From contig NZ_JAJFZK010000021.1 in assembly GCF_020731355.1 (NCBI RefSeq), positions 1 through 45,274 of the forward strand: a stretch of 45,274 nt of DNA. The letters are read 5' to 3'. Made by a program: the position numbers and the translations under genes. The notes under the pieces were generated by a model that was given only the letters and a program-made list of their open reading frames with translations, ran no database searches and had not been told where the DNA came from. This DNA is from Bacillus sp. REN16 (lineage in GTDB: Bacteria > Bacillota > Bacilli > Bacillales > Bacillaceae_L). Of the stretch, positions 34,200 to 41,972 are shown one piece after another. The first letter of the stretch is position 1; the number at the start of each line of letters is the position of its first letter.

Positions 34200-34879
34200 G
34201 GACGAATCACCTCATCGTTCGCAATCCTTCCATCCTCTATTGAGATAACGCGATCGGCTTGCAGGGCAATTCGCTCATCATGAGTAATCACGAGTAATGT
34301 TTGATTATAGGTTTTATTGAACATTTTTAATAGTTCAATGATTTCTCCGCTGTTCTTACTGTCTAAGTTTCCAGTCGGTTCATCAGCAAGCATAATGGCG
34401 GGATTGCTAATCAGGGCACGACCAATCGAAACCCGCTGCTGTTGACCGCCAGAGAGCTGGTTTGGCAGATGGTTCAAGCGTTTTTCCAGACCGAGTATTT
34501 TTACGACATCCGCTAATTGCTTCGGGTCAACCTTATGCTCATCCAGCAGCATTGGTAACGTAATATTTTCCTCTACAGTTAAAATGGGAATCAAATTATA
34601 AAACTGATAGATTAATCCGATTTGCCTTCTTCTAAAAATCGCTAATTGAGTTTCATTTAAGTCATAAATGTCCGTATTATCAATAAGAACCTTGCCGCTA
34701 GTTGGGCGATCAACGCCACCGAGCAAATGTAAAAGCGTTGATTTTCCTGAACCAGATGGCCCAATGATTGCTACAAACTCTCCCTTTTTCACTGAAAACG
34801 ACACATTATCAAGAGCCTTAACAGCTGTTTCACCTTTTCCGTACACCTTAGACAGATTTTCAATTTGTAAAATATTCAT
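34196..34879 (-). CDS. ABC transporter ATP-binding protein (LolD/MacB type)
   Basis: A 227-residue ATPase with Walker A GPSGSGKST, Q-loop region IYQFYNLIPILTVEEN, signature LSGGQQQRVSIGRAL, Walker B IMLADEPTGNLD and the H-loop VITHDERIA. It matches ATPases that pair with FtsX-domain permeases. ATG 34879 follows GGAGGTTTACG; the frame reaches 34900. Its stop overlaps the permease start (ATGA). It lies downstream of a two-component system with about 105 bases between, where a repeat-containing promoter is found. Confidence 0.95.
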   Translation of the reverse strand: MNILQIENLSKVYGKGETAVKALDNVSFSVKKGEFVAIIGPSGSGKSTLLHLLGGVDRPTSGKVLIDNTDIYDLNETQLAIFRRRQIGLIYQFYNLIPILTVEENITLPMLLDEHKVDPKQLADVVKILGLEKRLNHLPNQLSGGQQQRVSIGRALISNPAIMLADEPTGNLDSKNSGEIIELLKMFNKTYNQTLLVITHDERIALQADRVISIEDGRIANDEVIRP

Positions 34880-34910
34880 CGTAAACCTCCATATTTTCAA
34901 TGTTGAGTTC

Positions 34911-34954
34911 AGTATATCTGTCTAAAATGACTTTAAAGTGACTCCTAAAGTGAC
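34911..34954 (-). promoter_or_regulatory. Promoter of the ABC operon with three response-regulator-type repeats
   Basis: The minus strand carries three direct repeats of GTCA(C/T)TTTA, starting at 34954, 34942 and 34931 (12 and 11 bases apart). They end seven bases before a -10 element TATACT (34916-34911), and no normal -35 element is present. This layout is typical of promoters activated by OmpR-family regulators. The likely activator is the response regulator encoded just upstream. Confidence 0.72.
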
Positions 34955-34984
34955 AATTTATTCACTTTCGAACCAGAGGTCCAG

Positions 34985-35989
34985 CTAGATAACCTGTTTA
35001 TAAAATTTAATCATGAAAGTGGTCCCTTTTCCTTGAGCACTTTTTACCTCAATGTCACCTTGCTGACTTTTAATAATGCTATGTGCCATTGCAAGGCCAA
35101 TTCCTACACTATCCTCTCCTGCATTCTTCCCCTTGTAAAAACGTTTAAATATATAGGGAAGATCCTCTTTGGCGATCCCTTTTCCGTTATCCGCAATGAT
35201 TATCTCGGTATACAGAGCATTTTCAGAGAAAGAAATCGAGATTTCTCCTGCCTCTTGTGTGTGTTCAACACAATTTTTTAAAATATTAATCAGGGCTTCT
35301 GCAGTCCAATTAAAATCACCCATAAAGGAAACCTCTTTTTCCCCGTACACTTTAAGATCTTGTTGTTTAATATCCATCGGTACAAGAACCGGATGAATCA
35401 CCCGCTCAATCAATTCAGAAACATACACAATTTCTTTTTTAAAATGAACAGTTCCGGCATCAATTTTCGATAACTTTAATAAAGAGGATACGAGCCACTC
35501 AATTCTTTCCAATTGAACCCGAATATTATTTGTAAATTCGGCGCGCTTTTCATCGTCTAATTTTGCATCCCCTAATAAATCAGCCATGACCATCATGGAG
35601 GTAAGCGGTGTTTTTAATTGATGAGAGATATCTGATATCGCATTCGTTAATTTCAGTTTATCCTGTTGTAAAAGGGAACTATGCTCAGATAACTTTAAAG
35701 TGACTTTATAAATATCACTTTTCAAAATACTGAGTTCACCCTCATGATTGTCCCTTACGTCCAAACTGTAATCTCCACTTGTGATTTTACGCAAATAGCT
35801 AGAAAGCTTTTCAATTTCTCTATATCTCCATTTTGTAAAAAATAAACTGCCTCCTATTAGCAGGATCGATAAGACAAATATGTAAAGTGCAACTTCCCAA
35901 GAAAACAGAAAATACGCTGCCACAACGGCAAGAAGCGATAGGAGAGATATGAAAAATAAAAAGAACTGGATTTCACGGTTACGCAGCAT
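34985..35989 (-). CDS. Sensor histidine kinase
   Basis: A 334-residue membrane kinase. Two close transmembrane helices near the N-terminus (IQFFLFFISLLSLLAVVAAYF and VALYIFVLSILLIGGSLFF) have almost no loop between them, which fits an intramembrane-sensing kinase. A HAMP-like segment follows, then HisKA with the phospho-acceptor in SDISHQLKTPLTSM and the ATPase boxes NILKNCVEHT, DNGKGIAKEDLPYIF and SVGIGLAMAHSII. ATG 35989 follows GGTGGGTGACTGAC. It begins just after the regulator stop codon, so the two are co-transcribed. It probably senses an envelope-active compound together with the ABC permease. Confidence 0.92.
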   Translation of the reverse strand: MLRNREIQFFLFFISLLSLLAVVAAYFLFSWEVALYIFVLSILLIGGSLFFTKWRYREIEKLSSYLRKITSGDYSLDVRDNHEGELSILKSDIYKVTLKLSEHSSLLQQDKLKLTNAISDISHQLKTPLTSMMVMADLLGDAKLDDEKRAEFTNNIRVQLERIEWLVSSLLKLSKIDAGTVHFKKEIVYVSELIERVIHPVLVPMDIKQQDLKVYGEKEVSFMGDFNWTAEALINILKNCVEHTQEAGEISISFSENALYTEIIIADNGKGIAKEDLPYIFKRFYKGKNAGEDSVGIGLAMAHSIIKSQQGDIEVKSAQGKGTTFMIKFYKQVI

Positions 35990-35990
35990 G

Positions 35991-36680
35991 TCAGTCACCC
36001 ACCTTATAGCCCATTCCGCGAATCGTTTTAATAATTTTAGGGCTCTGTGGTTCGTCCTCAAGCTTCTCTCTCAATCTCTTGATGTAGACGGTCAATGTAT
36101 TATCATTTACAAAATCACCAGCAACATCCCAGATTCGATCGAGAAGCTGTGTTCTCGTAAGGACTTGACCAATATGATTTGCAAAAATTAAGAACAGACG
36201 GTACTCAAGAGCTGTCAAAAGGACCTCTTCCCCGTCCTTATAAACCTTACCTTCTAACGTATTAATTCGGATATTTTCAATCTCAATGATGTTCTTCGGT
36301 TGTACAGCCGAATTCATATTATAGCGGCGAAACACTGATTTAATCCGTGACAGCAGCTCGCGAATTCGAAATGGCTTCGTAATATAGTCATCGGCTCCCA
36401 TATCAAGTCCCATGACAACATTTACTTCATCGTCTAAGGCCGTTAAAAAGATAACAGGCTTATCCCCTTGTTTCTTTACCAACTCACATAATTCATAGCC
36501 ACTCCCATCTGGTAAAGATAAATCAAATAAAAATAAATCAATTCCATTCCAATTCTCAGAGATAGCCTTCTTGGCATCCTTCACATTATGACAAACAATC
36601 GTCTCATACTCATCCTGCTTTAACGAATAATCCAAACCAGAAGCAATCGTTTTGTCATCTTCAACTAGTAAAATTTTCAC
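35991..36680 (-). CDS. OmpR/PhoB-family response regulator
   Basis: A 229-residue regulator. The receiver domain has the acidic pair EDD (residues 7-9), phospho-acceptor Asp in FLFDLSLPDGSGYE, and the conserved LTA and KPF motifs. The C-terminal winged helix has LTALEYRLFLIFANH and IKRLREKLED...IKTIRGMGYKV. The start is GTG 36680 behind AAGGTG. It is the first gene of a unit followed by the kinase. The three repeats before the ABC genes are its probable targets. Confidence 0.93.
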   Translation of the reverse strand: MKILLVEDDKTIASGLDYSLKQDEYETIVCHNVKDAKKAISENWNGIDLFLFDLSLPDGSGYELCELVKKQGDKPVIFLTALDDEVNVVMGLDMGADDYITKPFRIRELLSRIKSVFRRYNMNSAVQPKNIIEIENIRINTLEGKVYKDGEEVLLTALEYRLFLIFANHIGQVLTRTQLLDRIWDVAGDFVNDNTLTVYIKRLREKLEDEPQSPKIIKTIRGMGYKVGD

Positions 36681-36780
36681 GGAAACACCTTATTTCATTT
36701 ATTTACATTCCATTTCCCGATTATTTTATCAAACATCCACGGTCAATCAAATAAAAATCCAATTGTTCATCTAAACACAG

Positions 36781-36809
36781 AAAAGCCAGGGAGAGCACCC
36801 CTGGCTTTT
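36781..36809 (-). terminator. Terminator of pbuG
   Basis: Stem AAAAGCCAGGG / CCCTGGCTTTT with a short loop, T run on the minus strand (TTTTCTG) and likewise T-rich on the plus strand. It is directly next to the pbuG stop codon. Confidence 0.88.
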
Positions 36810-38100
36810 AGAGATATATAAAATAAGCAATGAACGTTACAAAGAGAACATACATAATCGGATGTACTTCACGATGTCTTCCTAATGCAAGCATAGTAAC
36901 AGGGTACATGATGAACCCTAAGGCTATCCCTGTTGCGACACTGAATGTTAGTGGCATCATAATAATCGTCGTAAATGCCGGAATCGCGATATCGAGCTTT
37001 GTCCAGTCGATATGCCGCACCTCTGCAACCATCATCGCACCCACAATAATTAGGGCTGGAGCCGTAATTTCAGATGTTACAACCGCTAATAATGGCGAGA
37101 AAAAAAGAGCCAAAAAGAAAAATCCTGAAATGACAAGCGATGAAAATCCAGTTCTTGCGCCTGCTGCAATACCTGCTGTTGATTCGATAAGGGAAGCTGT
37201 CGGAGAAGTCCCCAAAACAGAACCGATAACAGTTGCGGAAGCGTCTGATAACAATGCTGGCCCTGCATTTGGAATTTTATTATCCTTTAAGATTCCTGCC
37301 TGACTCGCCACAGCAATCAATGTTCCTGCTGTATCGAAGAATCCAACAAATAAAAATGTAAAAATAACAATAATTAAATCTGGTGTAAATACATTAGGCA
37401 ACTCTGAAAAAACAACTCCAAATGTAGGTTCAAGACTTGGAATACCTCCGATAATGCCAGTCGGCTTTTCAATGATCCCAAAGACCATCCCTACAATGGA
37501 GGAAATGATCATTCCATAGAAAATTCCGCCTCGAATCCCTCGAACAAGCATGATAGAGGTGATAATAAAGCCAAATAACGCAAGAACGGTCGGCCCTGAC
37601 GTAAAATCACCTAATGAAACAAAAGTCGCTTCATTCCCCTGGATAATTTTCGCATTTTTCAATCCAATAAAAGCAACGAAGAAACCAATTCCACCCGCAA
37701 TTGCATACTTCAAATCCTGTGGTATGACATTAATGATTTTTTCGCGGATTTTTAACACACTTAATAAAACAAATAAAATACCTGCAACAAAAACACCCGT
37801 TAATGCTGTCTGCCAAGGAATTCCCATTCCGATAACAACCGAATAGGTAAAAAATGAATTAAGACCCATACTAGGGGCAATCCCAATAGGATAATTGGAA
37901 AGAATCCCGATAAGCAATGATCCAATAATAACGGTGATCGCAGTGGCGGTAAACACAGCCCCTTTGTCCATTCCAGATTCACTTAATACTAGCGGATTAA
38001 CGACAAGGATGTATGCCATGGATAAAAAGGTGGTTAATCCACCAATAAATTCTTGCTTATATGATGTTTGTCGTATAGTGAAATCAAAATAATTTTTCAT
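36808..38100 (-). CDS. pbuG: Hypoxanthine/guanine permease PbuG (AzgA family)
   Basis: A 430-residue membrane permease of the AzgA-like NCS2 group. It starts with the typical TSYKQEFIGGLTTFLSMAYI, followed by NPLVLSESGMDKGAVFTATA, then GIAPSMGLNSFFTY; later TSPTASLIESTAGIAAGARTG is highly conserved. It imports guanine and hypoxanthine with protons. The leader contains a guanine riboswitch with its own terminator and a sigma-A promoter, so it is switched off when guanine is plentiful. This matches its role in purine salvage, alongside the guanine deaminase at 21.7-23.1 kb. Confidence 0.95.
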   Translation of the reverse strand: MKNYFDFTIRQTSYKQEFIGGLTTFLSMAYILVVNPLVLSESGMDKGAVFTATAITVIIGSLLIGILSNYPIGIAPSMGLNSFFTYSVVIGMGIPWQTALTGVFVAGILFVLLSVLKIREKIINVIPQDLKYAIAGGIGFFVAFIGLKNAKIIQGNEATFVSLGDFTSGPTVLALFGFIITSIMLVRGIRGGIFYGMIISSIVGMVFGIIEKPTGIIGGIPSLEPTFGVVFSELPNVFTPDLIIVIFTFLFVGFFDTAGTLIAVASQAGILKDNKIPNAGPALLSDASATVIGSVLGTSPTASLIESTAGIAAGARTGFSSLVISGFFFLALFFSPLLAVVTSEITAPALIIVGAMMVAEVRHIDWTKLDIAIPAFTTIIMMPLTFSVATGIALGFIMYPVTMLALGRHREVHPIMYVLFVTFIAYFIYL

Positions 38101-38141
38101 ATGTCTATATTCCCCATTTTGATATGAATTATTTTACAAAA

Positions 38142-38174
38142 CAAAAAAAGCCTTGGCAGTAGATCTACCAAAGC
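38142..38174 (-). terminator. Regulated terminator of the guanine riboswitch
   Basis: On the minus strand, GCTTTGGTAG / CTGCCAAGGC form a stem (with a G-U pair), followed by TTTTTTT. It lies between the aptamer and pbuG. Guanine binding should favour this stem. Confidence 0.88.
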
Positions 38175-38213
38175 ATGAACAAATGCATATAAGGATACTT
38201 CATATCCTTACAA

Positions 38214-38288
38214 ACCATTTGTAGTCAAGCTTTTTACGGCAGCTTGGTAGAAACGATCGGGCCATATCCCCGAACATATACAAAATTA
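38214..38288 (-). ncRNA. Guanine riboswitch aptamer
   Basis: On the minus strand, the purine aptamer core is clear: GATATGGCCCGATCG, GTTTCTACCAAGCTGCCGT (P3 with the kissing loop) and GCTTGACTACAAAT, closed by P1 TTTGTA/TACAAA. The ligand-specifying base is C (GACTAC, not GATTAT), which indicates guanine or hypoxanthine rather than adenine. It sits upstream of pbuG. Confidence 0.95.
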
Positions 38289-38290
38289 GT

Positions 38291-38319
38291 ATATTAATAT
38301 AATGGAAAAAGTCTAACAA
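38291..38319 (-). promoter_or_regulatory. Promoter of pbuG
   Basis: TTGTTA (38319-38314), a 17-base spacer and TAATAT (38296-38291) on the minus strand lie immediately before the riboswitch. Confidence 0.75.
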
Positions 38320-38373
38320 TGATTTTCCATCTCGTCAAGAAGTTTTTTTGTTATAGATAATATAGAACAAATG

Positions 38374-38394
38374 TGTTATAATAGATGTATAACA
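38374..38394 (+). promoter_or_regulatory. Promoter and probable operator of the GntR/DUF1648 operon
   Basis: An extended -10 element (TGTTATAAT, 38374-38382) overlaps a perfect 7-bp inverted repeat TGTTATA-N7-TATAACA (38374-38394). The arms are the size used by YtrA-type GntR repressors, so the encoded GntR protein probably represses its own operon here. Confidence 0.6.
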
Positions 38395-38405
38395 GAAGAC
38401 ACATA

Positions 38406-38424
38406 GGGACAGGTGCCTTGTCCC
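38406..38424. repeat. Dispersed GGGACA palindrome
   Basis: GGGACAGGTGCCTTGTCCC lies in the leader of the GntR gene, about 9 bases before its ribosome binding site, where its hairpin could affect translation. Confidence 0.9.
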
Positions 38425-38445
38425 ACAGAATTGGAGGGATCGAAA

Positions 38446-38841
38446 ATGATTATTCGAATTGAGCATGAATCCGACGTTCCGATTTACCAGCAAATAACCA
38501 ATCAAATAATAGAAGGAATTGCCAGAGGATCCATTCAGCCAGGTGAATCCCTGCCCTCCGTGAGGACTTTTGCCGCGGATCTTGGGATCAACATGCACAC
38601 AGTCAACAAAAGCTATCACCAGTTAGAGAAAAAGAGAATGATCCGAATCGTACCAAAGTCTGGAGCGGTGATCTCTTCCCCACAAGATTTTACCGAATCC
38701 TCCTTTGATCATTTAAAGGAAGATTATCAATTACTCATTGCAGAGTCCCTTGTTGTTGGTATGTCTACTGAACAAATTCAAGATTTAGTTGCTTCTACTA
38801 TTAAACATTTTAAAGACTCACCAAATAAGGAGGTATTATGA
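38446..38841 (+). CDS. GntR-family regulator, YtrA type
   Basis: A 131-residue small GntR regulator. The N-terminal winged helix has DVPIYQQITNQIIEGIARG, GESLPSVRTFAADLGINMHTV and the wing IVPKSGAVI. The short helical C-terminus (about 60 residues) marks the YtrA subfamily, which controls membrane transporters or efflux operons. ATG 38446 follows TTGGAGGGATCGAAA; the frame further upstream runs through the repeat. It overlaps the following membrane-protein gene by four bases (ATGA), so the two are translationally coupled. Confidence 0.9.
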   Translation: MIIRIEHESDVPIYQQITNQIIEGIARGSIQPGESLPSVRTFAADLGINMHTVNKSYHQLEKKRMIRIVPKSGAVISSPQDFTESSFDHLKEDYQLLIAESLVVGMSTEQIQDLVASTIKHFKDSPNKEVL

Positions 38842-39932
38842 TGACTTTAGCTATTTTTCTTATTATCGCAGTCATTTTAGCTGGCATTCAAACTGCTGTT
38901 CCTTTTCTTGTGAAGCGCACGGTTATCTTTGGGATTACGGTTCCTGAAAAAAATATCAAGGATGAAAAACTTTCTTCTTATAAAAAGAAATACGCCCTGC
39001 TCGTATCTCTTTTATCAATTGTGGCTTTGGCCGGCTACGCTGTATGGGTACTAACAGGCAGCCCTTCTGAGGAACAAACGGTTCTGATTGGAACCATAAT
39101 TCAATTTGCGATTATTCTTTTCAGTTTCACCCTCTATTTTTATTTTCATGGAAAAACACTTCAGTTAAAAAAGAAAATGAAATGGGGCAAAAATGCGAAG
39201 CAGGTGCAAATCGCGGATTTGTCTGCTCGCGCGAAGGATGAAATGCTACCATGGTACGTGTTTTTAGTACCGATGGTTATTACGGTTGGTATGATTGGAT
39301 ATTCAATTGCCCAATACGATCTTCTTCCAGGACTTATTCCAACACACTGGGGCCCTAACGGGGAAGCCGATGCCTTTACTGAAAAAACACCAATTTCGGC
39401 TATTTCATCGCTGCTTATGCTTTTAGTGATGCAGGTTATGTTTTTAGGGATTCAAATTGGTACGAAAAAGTCTGGAATTAAATTAAGTGCAACGGCATCA
39501 AATGCTTCACGAGCAAGACAACTTACTTTACGAAAATATACAAGCTGGATCATGTTTTTAACGACCATTTTATTAACAGGGATGTTTAGTTTCTTTCAAT
39601 TAAGAACGATTCACCCTGACATCGTGGATGGAACAATTGTCATGTTAGTTCCAATCATTTTCCTTGTTGTAACTTTGGTTTCTACGGTTATTTTTGCCAT
39701 AAAAGTTGGTCGTTCCGATAAAATTAATATTGATGAATCCAATGCAGGAATCAGGGATTATGATGATGATGCAAATTGGGTCGGCGGACTCTTTTATGTT
39801 AATCGAAATGATCCATCCATCTTTGTTGAAAAACGCTTTGGGGTTGGAATGACGATCAACTTTGGAAACCCAATCGGCTATTTAATTATTCTAGTCCCGC
39901 TAGCGATCATCATTCTGTTTAGTTTTCTATAA
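38838..39932 (+). CDS. DUF1648-domain membrane protein
   Basis: A 364-residue membrane protein with about eight to nine helices. The hallmark PGLIPTHWGPNGEADAFTEK at about residues 168-187 identifies the DUF1648 domain, shared with SdpI-like immunity and signal proteins. A long hydrophilic stretch near residue 300 (DESNAGIRDYDDDANWVGGL) precedes the C-terminal domain (FVEKRFGVGMTINFGNP). The start is ATG 38838 behind GGAGG. Association with a YtrA-type regulator is common and suggests a role in cell-envelope stress or antimicrobial-peptide tolerance; this is inference. Confidence 0.85.
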   Translation: MMTLAIFLIIAVILAGIQTAVPFLVKRTVIFGITVPEKNIKDEKLSSYKKKYALLVSLLSIVALAGYAVWVLTGSPSEEQTVLIGTIIQFAIILFSFTLYFYFHGKTLQLKKKMKWGKNAKQVQIADLSARAKDEMLPWYVFLVPMVITVGMIGYSIAQYDLLPGLIPTHWGPNGEADAFTEKTPISAISSLLMLLVMQVMFLGIQIGTKKSGIKLSATASNASRARQLTLRKYTSWIMFLTTILLTGMFSFFQLRTIHPDIVDGTIVMLVPIIFLVVTLVSTVIFAIKVGRSDKINIDESNAGIRDYDDDANWVGGLFYVNRNDPSIFVEKRFGVGMTINFGNPIGYLIILVPLAIIILFSFL

Positions 39933-39938
39933 GAGAAG

Positions 39939-39973
39939 AACGACAAGTACTCATCGGTACTTGTCGTTTTTTC
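39939..39973. terminator. Bidirectional terminator
   Basis: A perfect 12-bp stem AACGACAAGTAC / GTACTTGTCGTT with a 6-base loop and T runs on both sides, between the DUF1648 gene and the convergent MFS gene. Confidence 0.92.
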
Positions 39974-41234
39974 ATCCTGAAGAAGGATTAAGCTTCATTT
40001 TTGCTTCATAGGCGCTGAAGATCCTGCCGTAAAAATAAGCGAAGCTTCCTTGAAGGCCAGCTGCAATATAAAAAGGAACGGCCAAGGCACCTAATCCAAA
40101 AAGGTAGCCCGCTATATATGGGCCGATCGACATGGGCAGCCTCATTGAAAGAAGATTAATGCTCGATGCAAAGCCACTGCGGTGACCTCGGGTAAGGCTC
40201 ACACTTAATGCTTGTTGTGCTCCTTGTGAACCTCGATTTAAGGCAGTTCGTAGAATATAAATAATCGAAACGAGCGCATATGAAGAAAACAGCGGCATTA
40301 ATACTAAAAGAAGGCACGCCATGAAACGGACCATTACGATTGAATGAACTGTGCCATGCTTGTGCGAAATCCTTGCCTGAAAAATTGAAGTCATCCCGGT
40401 TGCGAAAAATGTTAAGGCTAATGTGCTGCCAATTTGAACGCTGCTCACCCCAAATTTTACAGAAAACCAATAAGCCATCATCGGTCCTGTCAATCCAATT
40501 GCAATTCCATTCAAAACATTGATCCCTGCTAGTTTTAAAATGGCTGTATTTTCTTCCTTGGTAATTTTTTGGTCTTTGATTCTGTGTTGCTTGTCCAACG
40601 GCTGCTTCTGTATGACTCGCGTTTCGGTTTCACTCGAAATCGTTAAAATAATTGAGGTCGTCACAAGCGACAAGGCAAAAGTAACATAAAAGGCAAGCTG
40701 GTAGGTAGAAGCTTGGGGAGCAAATTCCCCAATGCTCATCGTTCCGACAAGCACCGCACCTGTCGCCATCCCGAAAAAACTAAGTGCATTATTCAGGCTA
40801 TAAATTTTTCCGCGTTCAGACGGTTTGATAAAGGCCGCAAGCCAAGCTTGTTCTGCTGGGGCAAATGGACTTGCCGAACCGGCATCTGCTTTTCCAAAAC
40901 CAGAAAATGTGATGGCGATGAACAAAAGAATCGGATTGGTTGTCATGATTCCAATCAAAGCACATCCCGCGGTTAACAGCTCGGAAATAAGGATAAAGGG
41001 TTTCCTGCCTTTTCGGTCGCTGATTACACCAATCAACGGCGCAAGGAAGACCCCAAGCAACCCGCCAGCTGCAAGCACCGCACCGATTGTCACAGCGCTC
41101 CACCCTAAAGCGTCAAGGTACAGAGCTAGCACAACCACCATCATGCCTTGTCCAATGCTGCGTATCGTGTTGACCAGCATCAGCTTTTTGACCACTGGAT
41201 GTATTTTATTGGGATTGTCTTCTCTAATTAGCAT
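39972..41234 (-). CDS. MFS transporter
   Basis: A 420-residue major facilitator with twelve helices. The inter-helix 2-3 motif A is GVISDRKGRKPF, and the N-terminal part has NTIRSIGQGMMVVVLALYLD. A charged central loop (residues ~195-230) separates the halves. The N-terminal half has a conserved GFGKADAGSASPFAPAEQAW. Such proteins are often drug or metabolite exporters, and the substrate is unknown. The start is ATG 41234 behind AAGTGGTG. It lies beyond the 52-bp hairpin array from the pqq operon on the same strand, but a pqq terminator makes joint transcription unlikely. Confidence 0.87.
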   Translation of the reverse strand: MLIREDNPNKIHPVVKKLMLVNTIRSIGQGMMVVVLALYLDALGWSAVTIGAVLAAGGLLGVFLAPLIGVISDRKGRKPFILISELLTAGCALIGIMTTNPILLFIAITFSGFGKADAGSASPFAPAEQAWLAAFIKPSERGKIYSLNNALSFFGMATGAVLVGTMSIGEFAPQASTYQLAFYVTFALSLVTTSIILTISSETETRVIQKQPLDKQHRIKDQKITKEENTAILKLAGINVLNGIAIGLTGPMMAYWFSVKFGVSSVQIGSTLALTFFATGMTSIFQARISHKHGTVHSIVMVRFMACLLLVLMPLFSSYALVSIIYILRTALNRGSQGAQQALSVSLTRGHRSGFASSINLLSMRLPMSIGPYIAGYLFGLGALAVPFYIAAGLQGSFAYFYGRIFSAYEAKMKLNPSSG

Positions 41235-41377
41235 TTTTTCACCACTTTAGTATGCAGAATTTGTTTAGGATTTGGACAAAATAGGAAATTGAAGTGTCTA
41301 TTTAAAAGCCTTCCAAAGTGGAGTGGTAATTATTCACAGGATGGTGTGTGTGTAAGGAATTTGGTTTTTAATTTTGC
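41235..41377. other. Upstream region of the MFS gene
   Basis: This stretch between the MFS start and the first repeat unit holds the presumed MFS promoter. I could not identify a consensus promoter with confidence and see no gene. Confidence 0.4.
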
Positions 41378-41905
41378 ATGAAGGACTTTTAGGTGTGGGG
41401 GTTGCGGTGTTTGGGCTTTCATAGCACCGTTGAAGGACCTTCCGGGGGCAGGATGGCGGTGTTCGGGACTTCATAACGGCTATGAAGGACTTTCCGATGG
41501 CGGGCTCGCGGCGTTCGGGCTTTCATTACGCGATGAAGGACTTTCCGGGGGAGGACCAGCGATGTTCGAGCTTTCATTTCCGGGATGAAGAGGATTTTGC
41601 AGTGATACCTAGCTCGTTTTCCCCTTCATAACTCCGATGAAATGGATTTCCACGAAATTCTCAACTCGTATTCCTCTTCATATCTCCGATGAAAAGGATT
41701 TGACCAAGATCCCCACCTCGTTTTCCTCTTCATATCTCCGATGAAGAGGGTTTGCCCTAGATTCCCACCTCGTTTTCCCCTTCATAACTTCGATGAAACG
41801 GATTTGGACGAGATCCCCACCTCGTTTTCCCCTTCATAACCCCGATGAAGAGGATTCAGACGCGATCCCCACCCCGTTTTCCCCTTCACAAACCCCAATA
41901 AAAAA
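41378..41905. repeat. Array of about ten 51-52-bp units, most with a hairpin
   Basis: The triplet ATG of a recurring ATGAA (TTGAA in the second unit) starts at 41378, 41430, 41482, 41533, 41585, 41637, 41689, 41741, 41793 and 41845, a spacing of 52 with one 51. A decayed unit follows near 41898. From the second unit on, each ATGAA is preceded by TTCAT, giving a hairpin; the best is CCTCTTCAT-N7-ATGAAGAGG at 41725-41749. Units 1-4 have G+C-rich linkers (CGGTGTTCGGGCTTTCAT type). Units 5-10 have linkers like GATCCCCACCTCGTTTTCC. The linkers are themselves repeated, so this is not a CRISPR array. The period does not keep a reading frame. Confidence 0.9.
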
Positions 41906-41920
41906 TTCCACACTTTCATT

Positions 41921-41968
41921 AAAAAAAGATACCAAAGGCATTTTATAAAAATGGCCATTAGTATCTGG
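41921..41968 (-). terminator. Terminator of the pqq operon
   Basis: On the minus strand, an imperfect stem pairs AGATACTAATGGCC...TTTT with AAAATGCCTTTGGTATCT and is followed by TTTTTTT. It lies five bases after the pqqE stop codon, between pqqE and the hairpin array. Confidence 0.72.
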
Positions 41969-41972
41969 TTTT

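Noticed and set aside
31608-34879. BceAB-type bacitracin transporter
   Set aside because: The permease is 863 residues with two FtsX domains and two outer regions, unlike the shorter BceB with its single large outer loop.
41378-41905. CRISPR array
   Set aside because: The segments between hairpins are themselves similar to each other within each half, so they are not unique spacers. The hairpin parts vary more than CRISPR repeats do, and no cas gene is near.
41378-41905. Protein-coding repeat
   Set aside because: The 52-base period shifts the frame at each unit, and no long frame with a start and ribosome binding site runs through it.
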